Origin: JAKFFN01 sp036675025 | Lineage (GTDB): Bacteria; Sumerlaeota; Sumerlaeia; Sumerlaeales; Sumerlaeaceae | DNA: 33,291 nt | Assembly (NCBI GenBank): GCA_036675025.1 | Contig: JAKFFN010000328.1 | Location: 1 to 33,291 of the forward strand | Reading direction: 5' to 3' | Shown here: piece by piece, positions 1-7,997 of the stretch | How positions within the stretch are numbered: the stretch's first letter is position 1 | Layout: each line of letters begins with the position of its first letter | Translations under genes and position numbers: made by a program | The notes under the pieces: model-generated | The model's database searches: none | What the model was told of the DNA's origin: nothing | What the model saw: the letters and a program-made list of their open reading frames with translations, nothing else

Positions 1-2
1 GG

Positions 3-1199
3 TGTATCGGCGTGGGCCGCCAGGGGCGCTCCGATATGCAACAGGCCTTCTACCAGGGCCTGGATGCAAATGCCCGGATTGTCGCCGTGTGTGATGTCGA
101 TTCCAAGCGCATGAAAGAGGCGCAGGAGCTATTAACCAGCCTATACAAAAAAGAAGCCGATAAAGCCGGCACACCACCGGACGTGAAGCAGTATGGCGAC
201 TACCGCGAGCTTCTCAAGCACGACGGCCTTGACGCCGTAATAATCGTAACGCCTGACCACTGGCACACGCTGCCGGCCATCGATGCCGCCAAGGCTGGCA
301 AAGATATCTACCTGGAAAAGCCCATGACGTTTACCGTACGCGAAGGCCAGCAGCTCATTAAGGCCGTACGCGACAATAAGCGCATTTACCAGCTGGGTAC
401 GCAGCAGCGCTCTGCTGTGTATTTCCGAAAGGCCTGCGAACTTGTGCGCAATGGCCGCATCGGCAATGTGCACACCATCACCGTGACGCTCCCGCCGGAC
501 AAAGGCACCGGCAACGCGGAGCAGGTGCCCGTGCCGGAAAACCTTAATTACGAAATGTGGACTGGCCCGCGCGAAATGAAGCCTTACGCTGTGGACCGGG
601 CACATCCCCAGGAAGGCTATGGCCGCCCCGGTTGGCTGCAGAACACCAACTACACCCACGGCATGATCACAGGCTGGGGCGCTCACATGAACGACATCGC
701 CCAGTGGGGCAACGGCACCGATGAATCCGGTCTGGTGGAGATCGAAGCCACTGCCGAATTCCCCAAGCGTGGACTGTTCGATGTGCATACGACTTTCAAC
801 GCCGAGGGGCGCTACACCAATGGTGTAAAGCTGATCCAGGAAACCGGCAAAGGCGACGTGAAGTTTGAAGGTGACGAAGGCTGGATTTTTGTTTCCCGGG
901 ATAAGCTGGAAGCGTCTAACCCGGAGCTTCTTAAAGGAAAAATACCGGCTGACGGTGTGCATCTGTACGAAAGCAAAAATCACATGATGAACTTCTTCGA
1001 GTGCATCCGTAGCCGTAAAGATCCTATTTCAACTGTTGAAATCGGCCACCGCTCAAATTCCGTATGTCTTATCACCCAAATTGCCATGAAGCTGGGGCGG
1101 AAGCTCAATTGGGATCCCAAGACCGAACGGTTCAAGGATGACGAAGAGGCCAACGCGCTTTTGGCTTATAAGCACCGTGAGCCGTGGACCATCTCATGA
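3..1199 (+). CDS. Gfo/Idh/MocA family oxidoreductase, 5'-truncated by the window edge
   Basis: NAD(P)-dependent sugar or polyol dehydrogenase of the Gfo/Idh/MocA family. The frame is open to the left edge, and the first visible residues (IGVGRQGR) are the middle of the Rossmann GxGxxG motif, so the true start and any signal peptide lie outside the window; the GTG at base 12 is only a pseudo-start. Counting from base 12, the VTPDHWH strand is near residue 80, the family's EKP motif with its catalytic-type lysine is near 102-104, and GWGAHMNDIAQWG, matching the conserved active-site helix of this family, is near 220. The C-terminal alpha/beta domain is complete. The stop TGA is overlapped by the next start (ATGA at 1196), so it is translationally coupled to the DUF6807 gene. 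The substrate cannot be told; context suggests a plant- or algal-derived sugar or sugar acid. Confidence 0.9.
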   Translation, partial: CIGVGRQGRSDMQQAFYQGLDANARIVAVCDVDSKRMKEAQELLTSLYKKEADKAGTPPDVKQYGDYRELLKHDGLDAVIIVTPDHWHTLPAIDAAKAGKDIYLEKPMTFTVREGQQLIKAVRDNKRIYQLGTQQRSAVYFRKACELVRNGRIGNVHTITVTLPPDKGTGNAEQVPVPENLNYEMWTGPREMKPYAVDRAHPQEGYGRPGWLQNTNYTHGMITGWGAHMNDIAQWGNGTDESGLVEIEATAEFPKRGLFDVHTTFNAEGRYTNGVKLIQETGKGDVKFEGDEGWIFVSRDKLEASNPELLKGKIPADGVHLYESKNHMMNFFECIRSRKDPISTVEIGHRSNSVCLITQIAMKLGRKLNWDPKTERFKDDEEANALLAYKHREPWTIS

Positions 1200-2179
1200 T
1201 GCGTCGCTGGACTGCCGCGTGTTGTCTTCTGCTGAGCACAGCCTTGTGCTCAGCAGAAGCGACTACGCGCGGAGTTCGTCTTGAAGTTGATAAGGAAAAG
1301 TTTCAACTCAAGGCGCTGACGGGCGACCGCGAACTGTTCGTCTACAATTACGCTGACACCTGGGAATTGCCGCATTTTTTCCCGCTAAATACTCCCTCCG
1401 GCAAAAACCTGCTGGTTCAAAAGACGGAGCCCTATCCTCACCACCGCAGCTTCTGGGTTTCTGATACAGTAGAACGCGATGGTGTTAAGGGTGATATCTA
1501 TAACGCTTACTACAGCGGCGTAAAAACGAGCCCAAAGCAGCACAAACCGCCGTTTAACACCCGCTCCCGCCACGAGAGTTTCTCGGATATTTCGCAGAGC
1601 AGTGCAGGCAAGACTATATCGTACGAGGAAAAGCTTGTCTGGGAAACCAGCGCTACCGAGACGGCTTATCCATTGTTAAATGAACTGCGTGTTGTTAAGG
1701 TGCATGAACTGGAAGACGGCAACTACCTGCTGGACTTCGCATTCACGTTAGTGGCGGACTATGGCGACGTTCGTTTTATCAGTGATGCTGTGCACTACTC
1801 GTGGCCATACTTGCGGATCAACAGCCAGTTCAGCGGCGAAGGCGGGGGTACCATAACTTCTGACACTGGCACCACTGGCCAAAAGGCGACCAATCTTCTG
1901 TCACACCGCTGGATTGATTACTCGAACACGGTTGATGGCGAAACTGAGGGCGTAGCCATGTTTCAGATAACGGATGGAGAACCACGCAAATGGCTCACCC
2001 GCGAGTACGGCACGTTTGGTCCACGTCGGCCTGATTTACAAAGCGGGAAGCCCTTCACATTGTCAGAAGGCGAAAGCCTGAAGCAGCGTGTGGGTATTTA
2101 CGTCCACCGGGGCGACGTTGAAAGCGGGCAGGTTGCTGAAGTGTATAAGCGATATACGGCTGGGGAGTTCGACAAATGA
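1196..2179 (+). CDS. DUF6807 (PmoA-like) family secreted protein, first copy
   Basis: Secreted protein of the DUF6807 family, often mislabelled 'methane oxygenase PmoA' in databases; the biochemical function is unsettled. The ATG at 1196 is preferred over an upstream in-frame GTG (1184) because it forms an ATGA overlap with the preceding stop and opens a clean Sec signal peptide (MMRRWTAACC, then LLLSTALCSA, then EA). The family's central PHH motif is seen as YPHHRSFW, about 80 residues in; a tryptophan- and glycine-rich beta-structure follows, and the C-terminal RVGIYVHRG element is typical. It ends in another ATGA overlap with the enolase-family gene. Family members usually lie next to Gfo/Idh/MocA dehydrogenases, as here, so a role in carbohydrate processing outside the cytoplasm is inferred. 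The signal-peptide codons contain a perfect hairpin (see 1226-1259). Confidence 0.82.
   Translation: MMRRWTAACCLLLSTALCSAEATTRGVRLEVDKEKFQLKALTGDRELFVYNYADTWELPHFFPLNTPSGKNLLVQKTEPYPHHRSFWVSDTVERDGVKGDIYNAYYSGVKTSPKQHKPPFNTRSRHESFSDISQSSAGKTISYEEKLVWETSATETAYPLLNELRVVKVHELEDGNYLLDFAFTLVADYGDVRFISDAVHYSWPYLRINSQFSGEGGGTITSDTGTTGQKATNLLSHRWIDYSNTVDGETEGVAMFQITDGEPRKWLTREYGTFGPRRPDLQSGKPFTLSEGESLKQRVGIYVHRGDVESGQVAEVYKRYTAGEFDK
1226..1259 (+). repeat. Perfect 15-bp inverted repeat (hairpin) in signal-peptide codons
   Basis: Left arm CTTCTGCTGAGCACA (1226-1240), loop GCCT, right arm TGTGCTCAGCAGAAG (1245-1259), with no mismatch. It starts 30 bases after the ATG of the DUF6807 gene and lies wholly inside coding sequence. 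No T-run follows, so it is not a standard terminator. An mRNA stem this strong near a start would be expected to affect translation or mRNA decay within the operon; that role is inference. Confidence 0.9.
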
Positions 2180-3411
2180 ACCGTCGGCAGTTCCTGAAAA
2201 CGACCTCTATGGCAGCGCTTGCCGCAGCTGCAATGCACCGGTCAGCTCGTGCAGCGGAAGGTTCGCCTGTAAAGATTGAACGGGTAGAAATCTTCCCCGT
2301 GCGCTACCCGATGACTGGTTACTTCAAGTTCTTCAGCGGCGCAAAAGGAGCTGACGGCCGCGCCGCCGTAATCATCAAGATTACCGCCACCGATGGAAAA
2401 GTCGGTTGGGGACAGTCCGTTCCCATTCCAAGATGGAGCTATGAAACTCTCGAAACGGCAACCATCGCACTGCGCGATTACCTCGCGCCCGAGCTGATCG
2501 GCCGCGACCCCACCGATATCCACGGCGCGCTCCATGCCCTCGATAAGGTCATTGCGCCCAGTTTTACCACCGGCATGCCCATAACCCGTGCAGGTATTGA
2601 TATAGCTCTTCATGATCTCACCGGGAAAATCCAGGGCAAATCCCTGGCGCAAATGTGGAACAAGCCCGCAGGGGAGAAGCTGCTGCTTAGCTGGACCGTT
2701 AACGTCACAAAACTTGAAGATGTCGAGCGCGTGGTTGGCGAGGGCAGCAGTCGTGGCTATAAGCACTTTAACATAAAGGTCTCACCTGACTCTAATTTTG
2801 ATATCGGACTGGCAAAGGCCGTCCGCCGACTGGCTCCAGATACCTTCCTCTGGGCCGATGCCAACTGCGGTTACGAGCCCGAGGCTGCACTTCAGGTGGC
2901 ACCTAAACTGGCAGATGCCGGCGTTGATGTTTTTGAGGCTCCCATTCGTCCAAATCGTATCTCCGGCTACCAGGCCCTAAAGAAGCAGGGCGCTCTGCCG
3001 ATTCTCATGGATGAGGGAGTCGTTTCGCCCATTGAGCTAGAGGAATTTATTAAGCTGGGCATGCTCGACGGAATGGCTATGAAACCCGCGCGATGCGGCG
3101 GACTGTTATCCAATAAGCGCCAGATCGAACTCTGCGAAGAAAATAACCTTATGTGGCTCGGCAGCGGACTGACGGATCCGGATATTTCTTTTGCTGCGAC
3201 GCTCGGCCTATACAGCGCGTACGGGTTGAAAAAGCCCGCGGCCTTGAATGGCCCCCAGTTTCTGACCGCCCAGGTGCTGAAGAACCCCATTAAAGTTGAA
3301 GATGGGTTTGCCTTCGTACCGCAAGGCCCCGGGCTTGGCATTGAGGTGGATGAAGAGAAGGTTGTGGACTTGATGAATTCTACCGGCGGCGACAAACTGC
3401 TTAAGGGGTAA
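2176..3411 (+). CDS. Tat-exported mandelate racemase/muconate lactonizing enzyme family protein
   Basis: Enolase-superfamily enzyme (Mg-dependent proton abstraction from a carboxylate, giving epimerisation, dehydration or cycloisomerisation). The N-terminus NRRQFLK followed by an alanine-rich stretch and ARAAEG is a twin-arginine signal, so export folded to the periplasm is predicted. The capping domain occupies about residues 32-150 and the barrel follows. Likely metal ligands are D228 (in WADAN), E254 (EAPI) and D279 (MDE). The lysine pair on the two barrel faces is K201 (in FNIKV) and K303 (in MKPARCGG), as in the muconate-lactonizing/dipeptide-epimerase subgroup; the first lysine of the usual KxK is Asn199. 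Length (411) is normal including the signal. ATGA overlap upstream; 3 bases separate it from the second DUF6807 gene. A sugar-acid dehydratase or epimerase is the likeliest role; the exact substrate is unknown. Confidence 0.87.
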   Translation: MNRRQFLKTTSMAALAAAAMHRSARAAEGSPVKIERVEIFPVRYPMTGYFKFFSGAKGADGRAAVIIKITATDGKVGWGQSVPIPRWSYETLETATIALRDYLAPELIGRDPTDIHGALHALDKVIAPSFTTGMPITRAGIDIALHDLTGKIQGKSLAQMWNKPAGEKLLLSWTVNVTKLEDVERVVGEGSSRGYKHFNIKVSPDSNFDIGLAKAVRRLAPDTFLWADANCGYEPEAALQVAPKLADAGVDVFEAPIRPNRISGYQALKKQGALPILMDEGVVSPIELEEFIKLGMLDGMAMKPARCGGLLSNKRQIELCEENNLMWLGSGLTDPDISFAATLGLYSAYGLKKPAALNGPQFLTAQVLKNPIKVEDGFAFVPQGPGLGIEVDEEKVVDLMNSTGGDKLLKG

Positions 3412-3414
3412 GTT

Positions 3415-4359
3415 ATGCGCATGCGTATATACATCGCACTTTTGTTCACTTCGATGGCTTCGGTCTCCTTCGCAGGATTCCAGCTTCTAGATGATGCCGC
3501 CAAAGGCAGCCTCACCATAGTAGAAAATACGTCCCCCGTACTGAGCCTGCGCTATGGCGATCAGCTTCCAACTGGCGTTGATCCCAAATACGTCCGATCC
3601 TGCTACATCCACCCGCTCTGGTCACTGGACGGCCAACTCCTAACAGACGATTTTCCCAAAGATCATCCCCATCATCATGGTGTTTTCTGGGCCTGGCCTG
3701 TGGTAAAGGTTCGCGACCAGGAAACCCAGAACTGGCATCCCCACCAGCCGCCGCTGCGTCATCATTTCGTAAGATGGTCAGAAAAGGCTGCTGACGATAC
3801 CGGCGCTACCGTCACCATGGAAAACCGTTGGGTACTGGATGAAAAAGAAGAAGTGGCCCGGGAAGAGGTCCGCATCCAGGTGCACCCGGCGCAAGATAGT
3901 GCCCGGGCAATTGACGTAACAATCACAATAGAAGCCGTAGGCGGTCCTTTGACCCTCCAGGGAACCCACGAAGGCAAGAAAGGCTACGGCGGGTTCTGCT
4001 GGCGAGCCTCACCGGAATTCAGCGGGGCAACTATAACCACTGACGCAGGTGTGAGCAAAAAAGACTTTGTAAACCAGATGCAGTGGTGGGTCGATCTGTC
4101 TACCACAAACAGCGGTGTAGCCATTTTTCCGGGAACGATGTACCCCGAACTCCCGCCCAACTGGATGGCCCGGAACAGTTACGCCGGCTTTGTTAACATC
4201 TCCTGGCCAGGTCTCCAGCCCGTAACGCTGCAAGCAGGCGAAGAGATAACTTTGCGACATCGGCTATATGTGCACGAAGGCAGGGCGGACCGTGAAGCTA
4301 TCGAGAAGGTATATCGCAGCTACCTGACGGGCGCCGGGTACCCGGCAAAGGGATACTAG
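3415..4359 (+). CDS. DUF6807 (PmoA-like) family secreted protein, second copy
   Basis: Second DUF6807 protein of the operon, 314 residues, with a Sec signal (MRMRIYIALLFTSMASVSFA). It has the canonical family signature: YIHPLWSLDG, then TDDFPKDHPHHHGVFWAW around residues 62-92, including the conserved His cluster. It also has the GTHEGKKGYGGFCWRASPEF stretch, the family's second conserved block, near 180-200, and ends with the LRHRLYVHEGR element. It is much closer to the textbook family pattern than the first copy, so the two are divergent paralogues rather than a recent tandem duplication. Start at 3415 (ATG, ATGCGCATGCGT context); a second ATG six bases on is also possible. Last gene of the operon; function outside the cytoplasm is inferred from the signal. 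Confidence 0.88.
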   Translation: MRMRIYIALLFTSMASVSFAGFQLLDDAAKGSLTIVENTSPVLSLRYGDQLPTGVDPKYVRSCYIHPLWSLDGQLLTDDFPKDHPHHHGVFWAWPVVKVRDQETQNWHPHQPPLRHHFVRWSEKAADDTGATVTMENRWVLDEKEEVAREEVRIQVHPAQDSARAIDVTITIEAVGGPLTLQGTHEGKKGYGGFCWRASPEFSGATITTDAGVSKKDFVNQMQWWVDLSTTNSGVAIFPGTMYPELPPNWMARNSYAGFVNISWPGLQPVTLQAGEEITLRHRLYVHEGRADREAIEKVYRSYLTGAGYPAKGY

Positions 4360-4473
4360 TTCTAGCTGCCGGACCGCGGCTGCAAGCACAGTGGCACGGA
4401 ATGTGTTCCCTTCAGCAAAAAAATAGACGATTGCTGGTACTCCGCATTAAAATGTTCATGGACTATTTCCGGT

Positions 4474-4503
4474 TTTACTGTAGTGAATTGCTATCACTAG
4501 AAT
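4474..4503 (+). promoter_or_regulatory. Candidate sigma70-type promoter for the Ser/Thr kinase gene
   Basis: In the 180-base gap between the DUF6807 gene and the kinase gene, TTTACT (4474-4479) and TAGAAT (4498-4503) are 18 bases apart. They match TTGACA in 4 of 6 and TATAAT in 5 of 6 positions. The predicted leader would be about 30 bases. No strong Shine-Dalgarno precedes the ATG. The rest of the gap shows no RNA gene and only weak hairpins. Confidence 0.35.
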
Positions 4504-4539
4504 ATAACACCTTTAACACGAACCGGGAATTCTGGCAGA

Positions 4540-6354
4540 ATGCCTGACATTATTGCAGATAAATACGAAGTTCTGGAGACAATTGGCCGCGGCGGAATGG
4601 GCACCGTGTACAAGGCACGGCAGCGCAATCTCGACCGCATTGTAGCCATAAAGATGCTCAGCGAAGAGCTCGCGTCTGACCCGGAATTCCGCGCCCGGTT
4701 TCAGCAGGAAGCGACGGTTGTCGCGCGTCTCAACCACCCGAACATCGTGCAGGTTCACGATATTGAGACCCACCAGAACACATTTTGTATCATCATGGAA
4801 TACGTGGACGGCGAGAACCTTCAAGCCAAGATCGACCGCGACGTTACCCTCTCCGAGAAAGAGGTTGTGGCTATTGGCGCCCAGGTGAGCCGCGCTCTGG
4901 CTTACGCGCACAGTAAAGGCATTATCCACCGAGATATCAAGCCGGATAATATACACGTTACGCCTAAAGGCGTAGCCAAGGTCATGGATTTTGGCATTGC
5001 GCGGTTCCTCGACAGCAAACTGAAGACCCAGACCGGCATCAGCATGGGCACTCCAAAGTTTATGAGTCCGGAACAGGTAACGGGTAAGAATGTCGACGGC
5101 CAGACCGATCTCTATAGCCTGGGTATTTGCCTCTACTACTGTCTTGCCGGCCGTCCGCCCTTTGATGGCGAAAATGCCATCTCTGTGGCCACACGCCATC
5201 TTTACGAACAGCCTGAGCCGCCCTCACGGCTTAATCCGTCCATATCACCGGCTGTCGAAGCGGTTGTTCTCAAAGCCCTGGAAAAACAGAAGGCGAGCCG
5301 CTACGGAACCGGCGTCGAAATGGCTGAAGCCCTCGAGTCGGTTCTGGGCACTAGAACGCCCGTGCGTGCCGGCGTAGAAGCGGATGAGGTTTATGCCGGC
5401 GCAACACGGAAGATGCCGTCTCAGGGCTATAGTTCCGGCCTGCCTACCCCGGCTCCGCTCGAGGTAGAAGACGAATCCGGGTACAATACCCCGGTCCCCA
5501 GGACAGAGCCGGCAGCTATAACGCCAAGTCGCTCGATTCCAGAATTGGATCCGGATTTTCGCACGCCCCGCGGAGATCTGACCACTGGAGATCCCACACG
5601 CAGCTTCCGGCTCAGCCTGATTTTCTTTGGCGCACTGGTCTTTTTTGCAGTTCTTCTACTGATCCTGCTGGTGATCTGGCTGCAGAATTCCAATAGCGGT
5701 GACAATGCACTTACAGAGTTTTCGAACCGTTCGATTACTCCCGTCGAACGGCTTAATACAATTGATGTGGCCGCGGATAAATTAGTAGCCGACGGCCAAT
5801 TGATGGAAGCACGGCGCCGCTGGCTTGATTTTTTAAGCCGGAACCCGGATGTTGAACCAGCTCGTGTTGCCTCCGAAGTCTCGGCGATTGAAACGCGGCT
5901 CCCGTTGGCACAATCAAAAATTCTCGCAGAGCGTCGCCAGCGCATTGGTCGCAACTATTTTAACCAGGACAGATACGCCATGGCATCAGCCTATCTGAAT
6001 GCCGCGGTCGACCTTTTTCCGCAGATGACAACAGGCACATACGAGCAGCCCATTTTGCAGCGGAGCCTGAGTGTGCCACCCACGCCAGATAATGTACAGG
6101 AAGCCCAGGAAAGCTTTTCGCAGGCACAGGCGCAGATGGACGGGCAGGTATGGAATACTGAAACACTGAAGTTGCTGATCTCAGCCGTCACGAATGACTA
6201 CACCAAACCCCAGTACTGGAAAGCACTGGGTGATTTTTTTTCAAGGACTGACGCTATTGATGATGCGCGGGTAATGTACGGCGAAGCCCTCAAAAAAAAT
6301 CCAGATCCTGCGCTGAGCCAGTCAATCAGGCAGGCGCTCGATAAAATCCAATAA
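4540..6354 (+). CDS. Membrane Ser/Thr protein kinase with extracytoplasmic TPR-like region
   Basis: Hanks-type (PknB-like) kinase, 604 residues, all catalytic motifs intact: glycine loop GRGGMGTVYKA (17-27), VAIK lysine K38, helix-C glutamate E57, HRDIKPDN with catalytic D132, DFG D150, and the MSPEQ activation-segment end near 175-179. Residues about 271-355 are a proline/threonine-rich linker. One transmembrane helix follows (about 357-381, LIFFGALVFFAVLLLILLVIW). The outer part (about 400-604) has helical pairs resembling TPR repeats, clearest at DAIDDARVMYGEALKKNPDP near the end. This fits a receptor-like kinase whose external repeats sense or bind a partner. It stands at the head of a same-strand run with purE 21 bases downstream; that proximity need not mean a functional link. 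Start ATG 4540 is the only reasonable one. Confidence 0.92.
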   Translation: MPDIIADKYEVLETIGRGGMGTVYKARQRNLDRIVAIKMLSEELASDPEFRARFQQEATVVARLNHPNIVQVHDIETHQNTFCIIMEYVDGENLQAKIDRDVTLSEKEVVAIGAQVSRALAYAHSKGIIHRDIKPDNIHVTPKGVAKVMDFGIARFLDSKLKTQTGISMGTPKFMSPEQVTGKNVDGQTDLYSLGICLYYCLAGRPPFDGENAISVATRHLYEQPEPPSRLNPSISPAVEAVVLKALEKQKASRYGTGVEMAEALESVLGTRTPVRAGVEADEVYAGATRKMPSQGYSSGLPTPAPLEVEDESGYNTPVPRTEPAAITPSRSIPELDPDFRTPRGDLTTGDPTRSFRLSLIFFGALVFFAVLLLILLVIWLQNSNSGDNALTEFSNRSITPVERLNTIDVAADKLVADGQLMEARRRWLDFLSRNPDVEPARVASEVSAIETRLPLAQSKILAERRQRIGRNYFNQDRYAMASAYLNAAVDLFPQMTTGTYEQPILQRSLSVPPTPDNVQEAQESFSQAQAQMDGQVWNTETLKLLISAVTNDYTKPQYWKALGDFFSRTDAIDDARVMYGEALKKNPDPALSQSIRQALDKIQ

Positions 6355-6375
6355 CGAAAGAGCAGTTTTCTACTG

Positions 6376-6879
6376 ATGACCGAAAAGATCCTGGTGGGCG
6401 TAATTATGGGCTCGCGATCAGATTGGGATACCATGCAGCACGTCTGCATTACGCTTGATAACCTTGGCGTCCCATATGAAGCCAAAGTTGTCTCGGCACA
6501 TCGTACGCCGGATCTCCTGTTTGATTACGCTGGCAGCGCCGCGTCGCGCGGTCTTAAGGTTATAATCGCCGGGGCCGGTGGAGCCGCTCATTTACCCGGA
6601 ATGGCTGCCAGTAAAACCTGGCTTCCCGTTATCGGTGTTCCGGTCGAGTCGCGAGTTCTGCGCGGTGTAGACAGTCTGCTATCCATAGTCCAGATGCCCG
6701 CTGGTGTACCGGTGGCAACTGTCGCCATTGGCAAAGCCGGGGCCATAAATTCGGCCATCCTGGCTGCTTCAATACTTGCTGGCGAAAACCAGCAGATTCG
6801 CAGTGCCCTTGAAGCATTCCGTCGCAAGCAGACGGAAGACGTTCTTGCCCACCCCGATCCCGCGGAGCCTCTTAGCTGA
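6376..6879 (+). CDS. purE: N5-carboxyaminoimidazole ribonucleotide mutase PurE
   Basis: Class I PurE, 167 residues. It moves the carboxyl of N5-CAIR (made by PurK) to C4, giving CAIR in de novo purine synthesis; cytoplasmic, octameric in the family. Visible motifs: MGSRSDW (11-17, phosphate and substrate loop), SAHRTP with catalytic-type His42 (40-45), and AGAGGAAHLPGM (65-76). Length is normal. The stop overlaps the purK start by one base (TGATG at 6877-6881), so purE and purK are translationally coupled, matching their paired bicarbonate-dependent chemistry. Confidence 0.97.
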   Translation: MTEKILVGVIMGSRSDWDTMQHVCITLDNLGVPYEAKVVSAHRTPDLLFDYAGSAASRGLKVIIAGAGGAAHLPGMAASKTWLPVIGVPVESRVLRGVDSLLSIVQMPAGVPVATVAIGKAGAINSAILAASILAGENQQIRSALEAFRRKQTEDVLAHPDPAEPLS

Positions 6880-7997
6880 TGCGCATTGGAGTTTTGGGCG
6901 GCGGGCAATTAGGACGCATGCTTGGGCTGGCTGGGATTCCGCTAGGCCTGGAGTTTCGTTTTTTTGATGCATCCGCAGAAGCCCCAGCACTGGCTGCCGG
7001 CGAGCTGGTATGCGGCAGTTATGAGGATGCAGCGGCGCTGCAGCGTTTCGCGGCGGATGTTGATGTCATTACCTATGAATTCGAAAATGTACCGGTGCAG
7101 GCTCTTGATCTTCTTGCTACTGCCGCACCCATTCGCCCCGGGCGGCGGGCCCTGGAAGTATCACAGGATCGCGTAAACGAGAAAAGTTTTTTTGCTGAGG
7201 CAGGTGTCGCTACAGGGGAGTGGCGTAAAGCTGACACACTGGAAGAACTGAAATCTGCCGCAGCCGAACTGGGCGACTGTATTGTAAAAACCCGCCGCAT
7301 GGGATATGATGGCAAGGGGCAGATGCGGATTAAAACCCCCGCTGACTGCGAAACAGCTTGGAATCTCACGTCGAATGGTGGCCTCATCGTTGAGAAAGTT
7401 GTTCCGTTTGATCGTGAGCTCAGCCAGGTAGCCGTACGTGGAGTGGATGGAGACATCCGTTTCTGGCCACTCGTGGAAAACGTTCATAAAGACGGCATAC
7501 TGCATACTACCACTGCGCCCGCCCAAGGCGTGGCCCCTTCCATGAAACGCCAGGCTGAGAACATGATCCGTTCCGTGATGGAGATGTTGGAATATGTTGG
7601 GGTACTTACCATTGAATTCTTCGACGTCGACGGCAGCCTGTTGGCCAATGAAATGGCACCGCGAGTTCACAACAGCGGCCACTGGACCATTGAAGGTTCT
7701 GTCACCAGTCAGTTTGAGAACCACGTCCGCGCCATAGCCGGTTTACCTTTGGGACATGCCGAAGCACGATTTGCCTCGGTTATGATTAACTGTATTGGCG
7801 CCATGCCACCTGCACCCGCTGTGCTACAGCATGATGGGGTGCACCTGCATGATTATGGCAAGGCCGCCCGGGAGGGACGCAAAGTGGGCCACATCACTAT
7901 CTGCGATGAGCCACCGACAGGGGAGTCTCTAAAAGATAAAGTGGAACACCTGGAAAGACTCGTAGAAGAGGCTCGGCTGATTGCAGCAAAAGGCTAA
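6879..7997 (+). CDS. purK: N5-carboxyaminoimidazole ribonucleotide synthase PurK
   Basis: ATP-grasp enzyme, 372 residues, making N5-CAIR from AIR, bicarbonate and ATP. It opens with the typical MRIGVLGGGQLGRML dinucleotide-like fold. The ATP-grasp core includes KTRRMGYDGKGQ (around 138-149) and the metal/ATP-binding region EFFDVDGSLLANEMAPRVHNSGH (around 246-268), which is diagnostic for PurK. Its start is fixed by the TGATG coupling with purE. Its last 17 bases overlap the sulfotransferase frame if that gene starts at TTG 7981. Confidence 0.97.
   Translation: MRIGVLGGGQLGRMLGLAGIPLGLEFRFFDASAEAPALAAGELVCGSYEDAAALQRFAADVDVITYEFENVPVQALDLLATAAPIRPGRRALEVSQDRVNEKSFFAEAGVATGEWRKADTLEELKSAAAELGDCIVKTRRMGYDGKGQMRIKTPADCETAWNLTSNGGLIVEKVVPFDRELSQVAVRGVDGDIRFWPLVENVHKDGILHTTTAPAQGVAPSMKRQAENMIRSVMEMLEYVGVLTIEFFDVDGSLLANEMAPRVHNSGHWTIEGSVTSQFENHVRAIAGLPLGHAEARFASVMINCIGAMPPAPAVLQHDGVHLHDYGKAAREGRKVGHITICDEPPTGESLKDKVEHLERLVEEARLIAAKG

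Noticed and set aside
141..983. 280-codon minus-strand open frame inside the oxidoreductase gene
   Set aside because: Opposite a clear Gfo/Idh/MocA gene; no recognisable motif or ribosome site.
4360..4450. Possible terminator after the second DUF6807 gene (GCCG/CGGC and GGAA/TTCC stems)
   Set aside because: Stems are four pairs and are followed by an A-run, not a T-run, on the plus strand.
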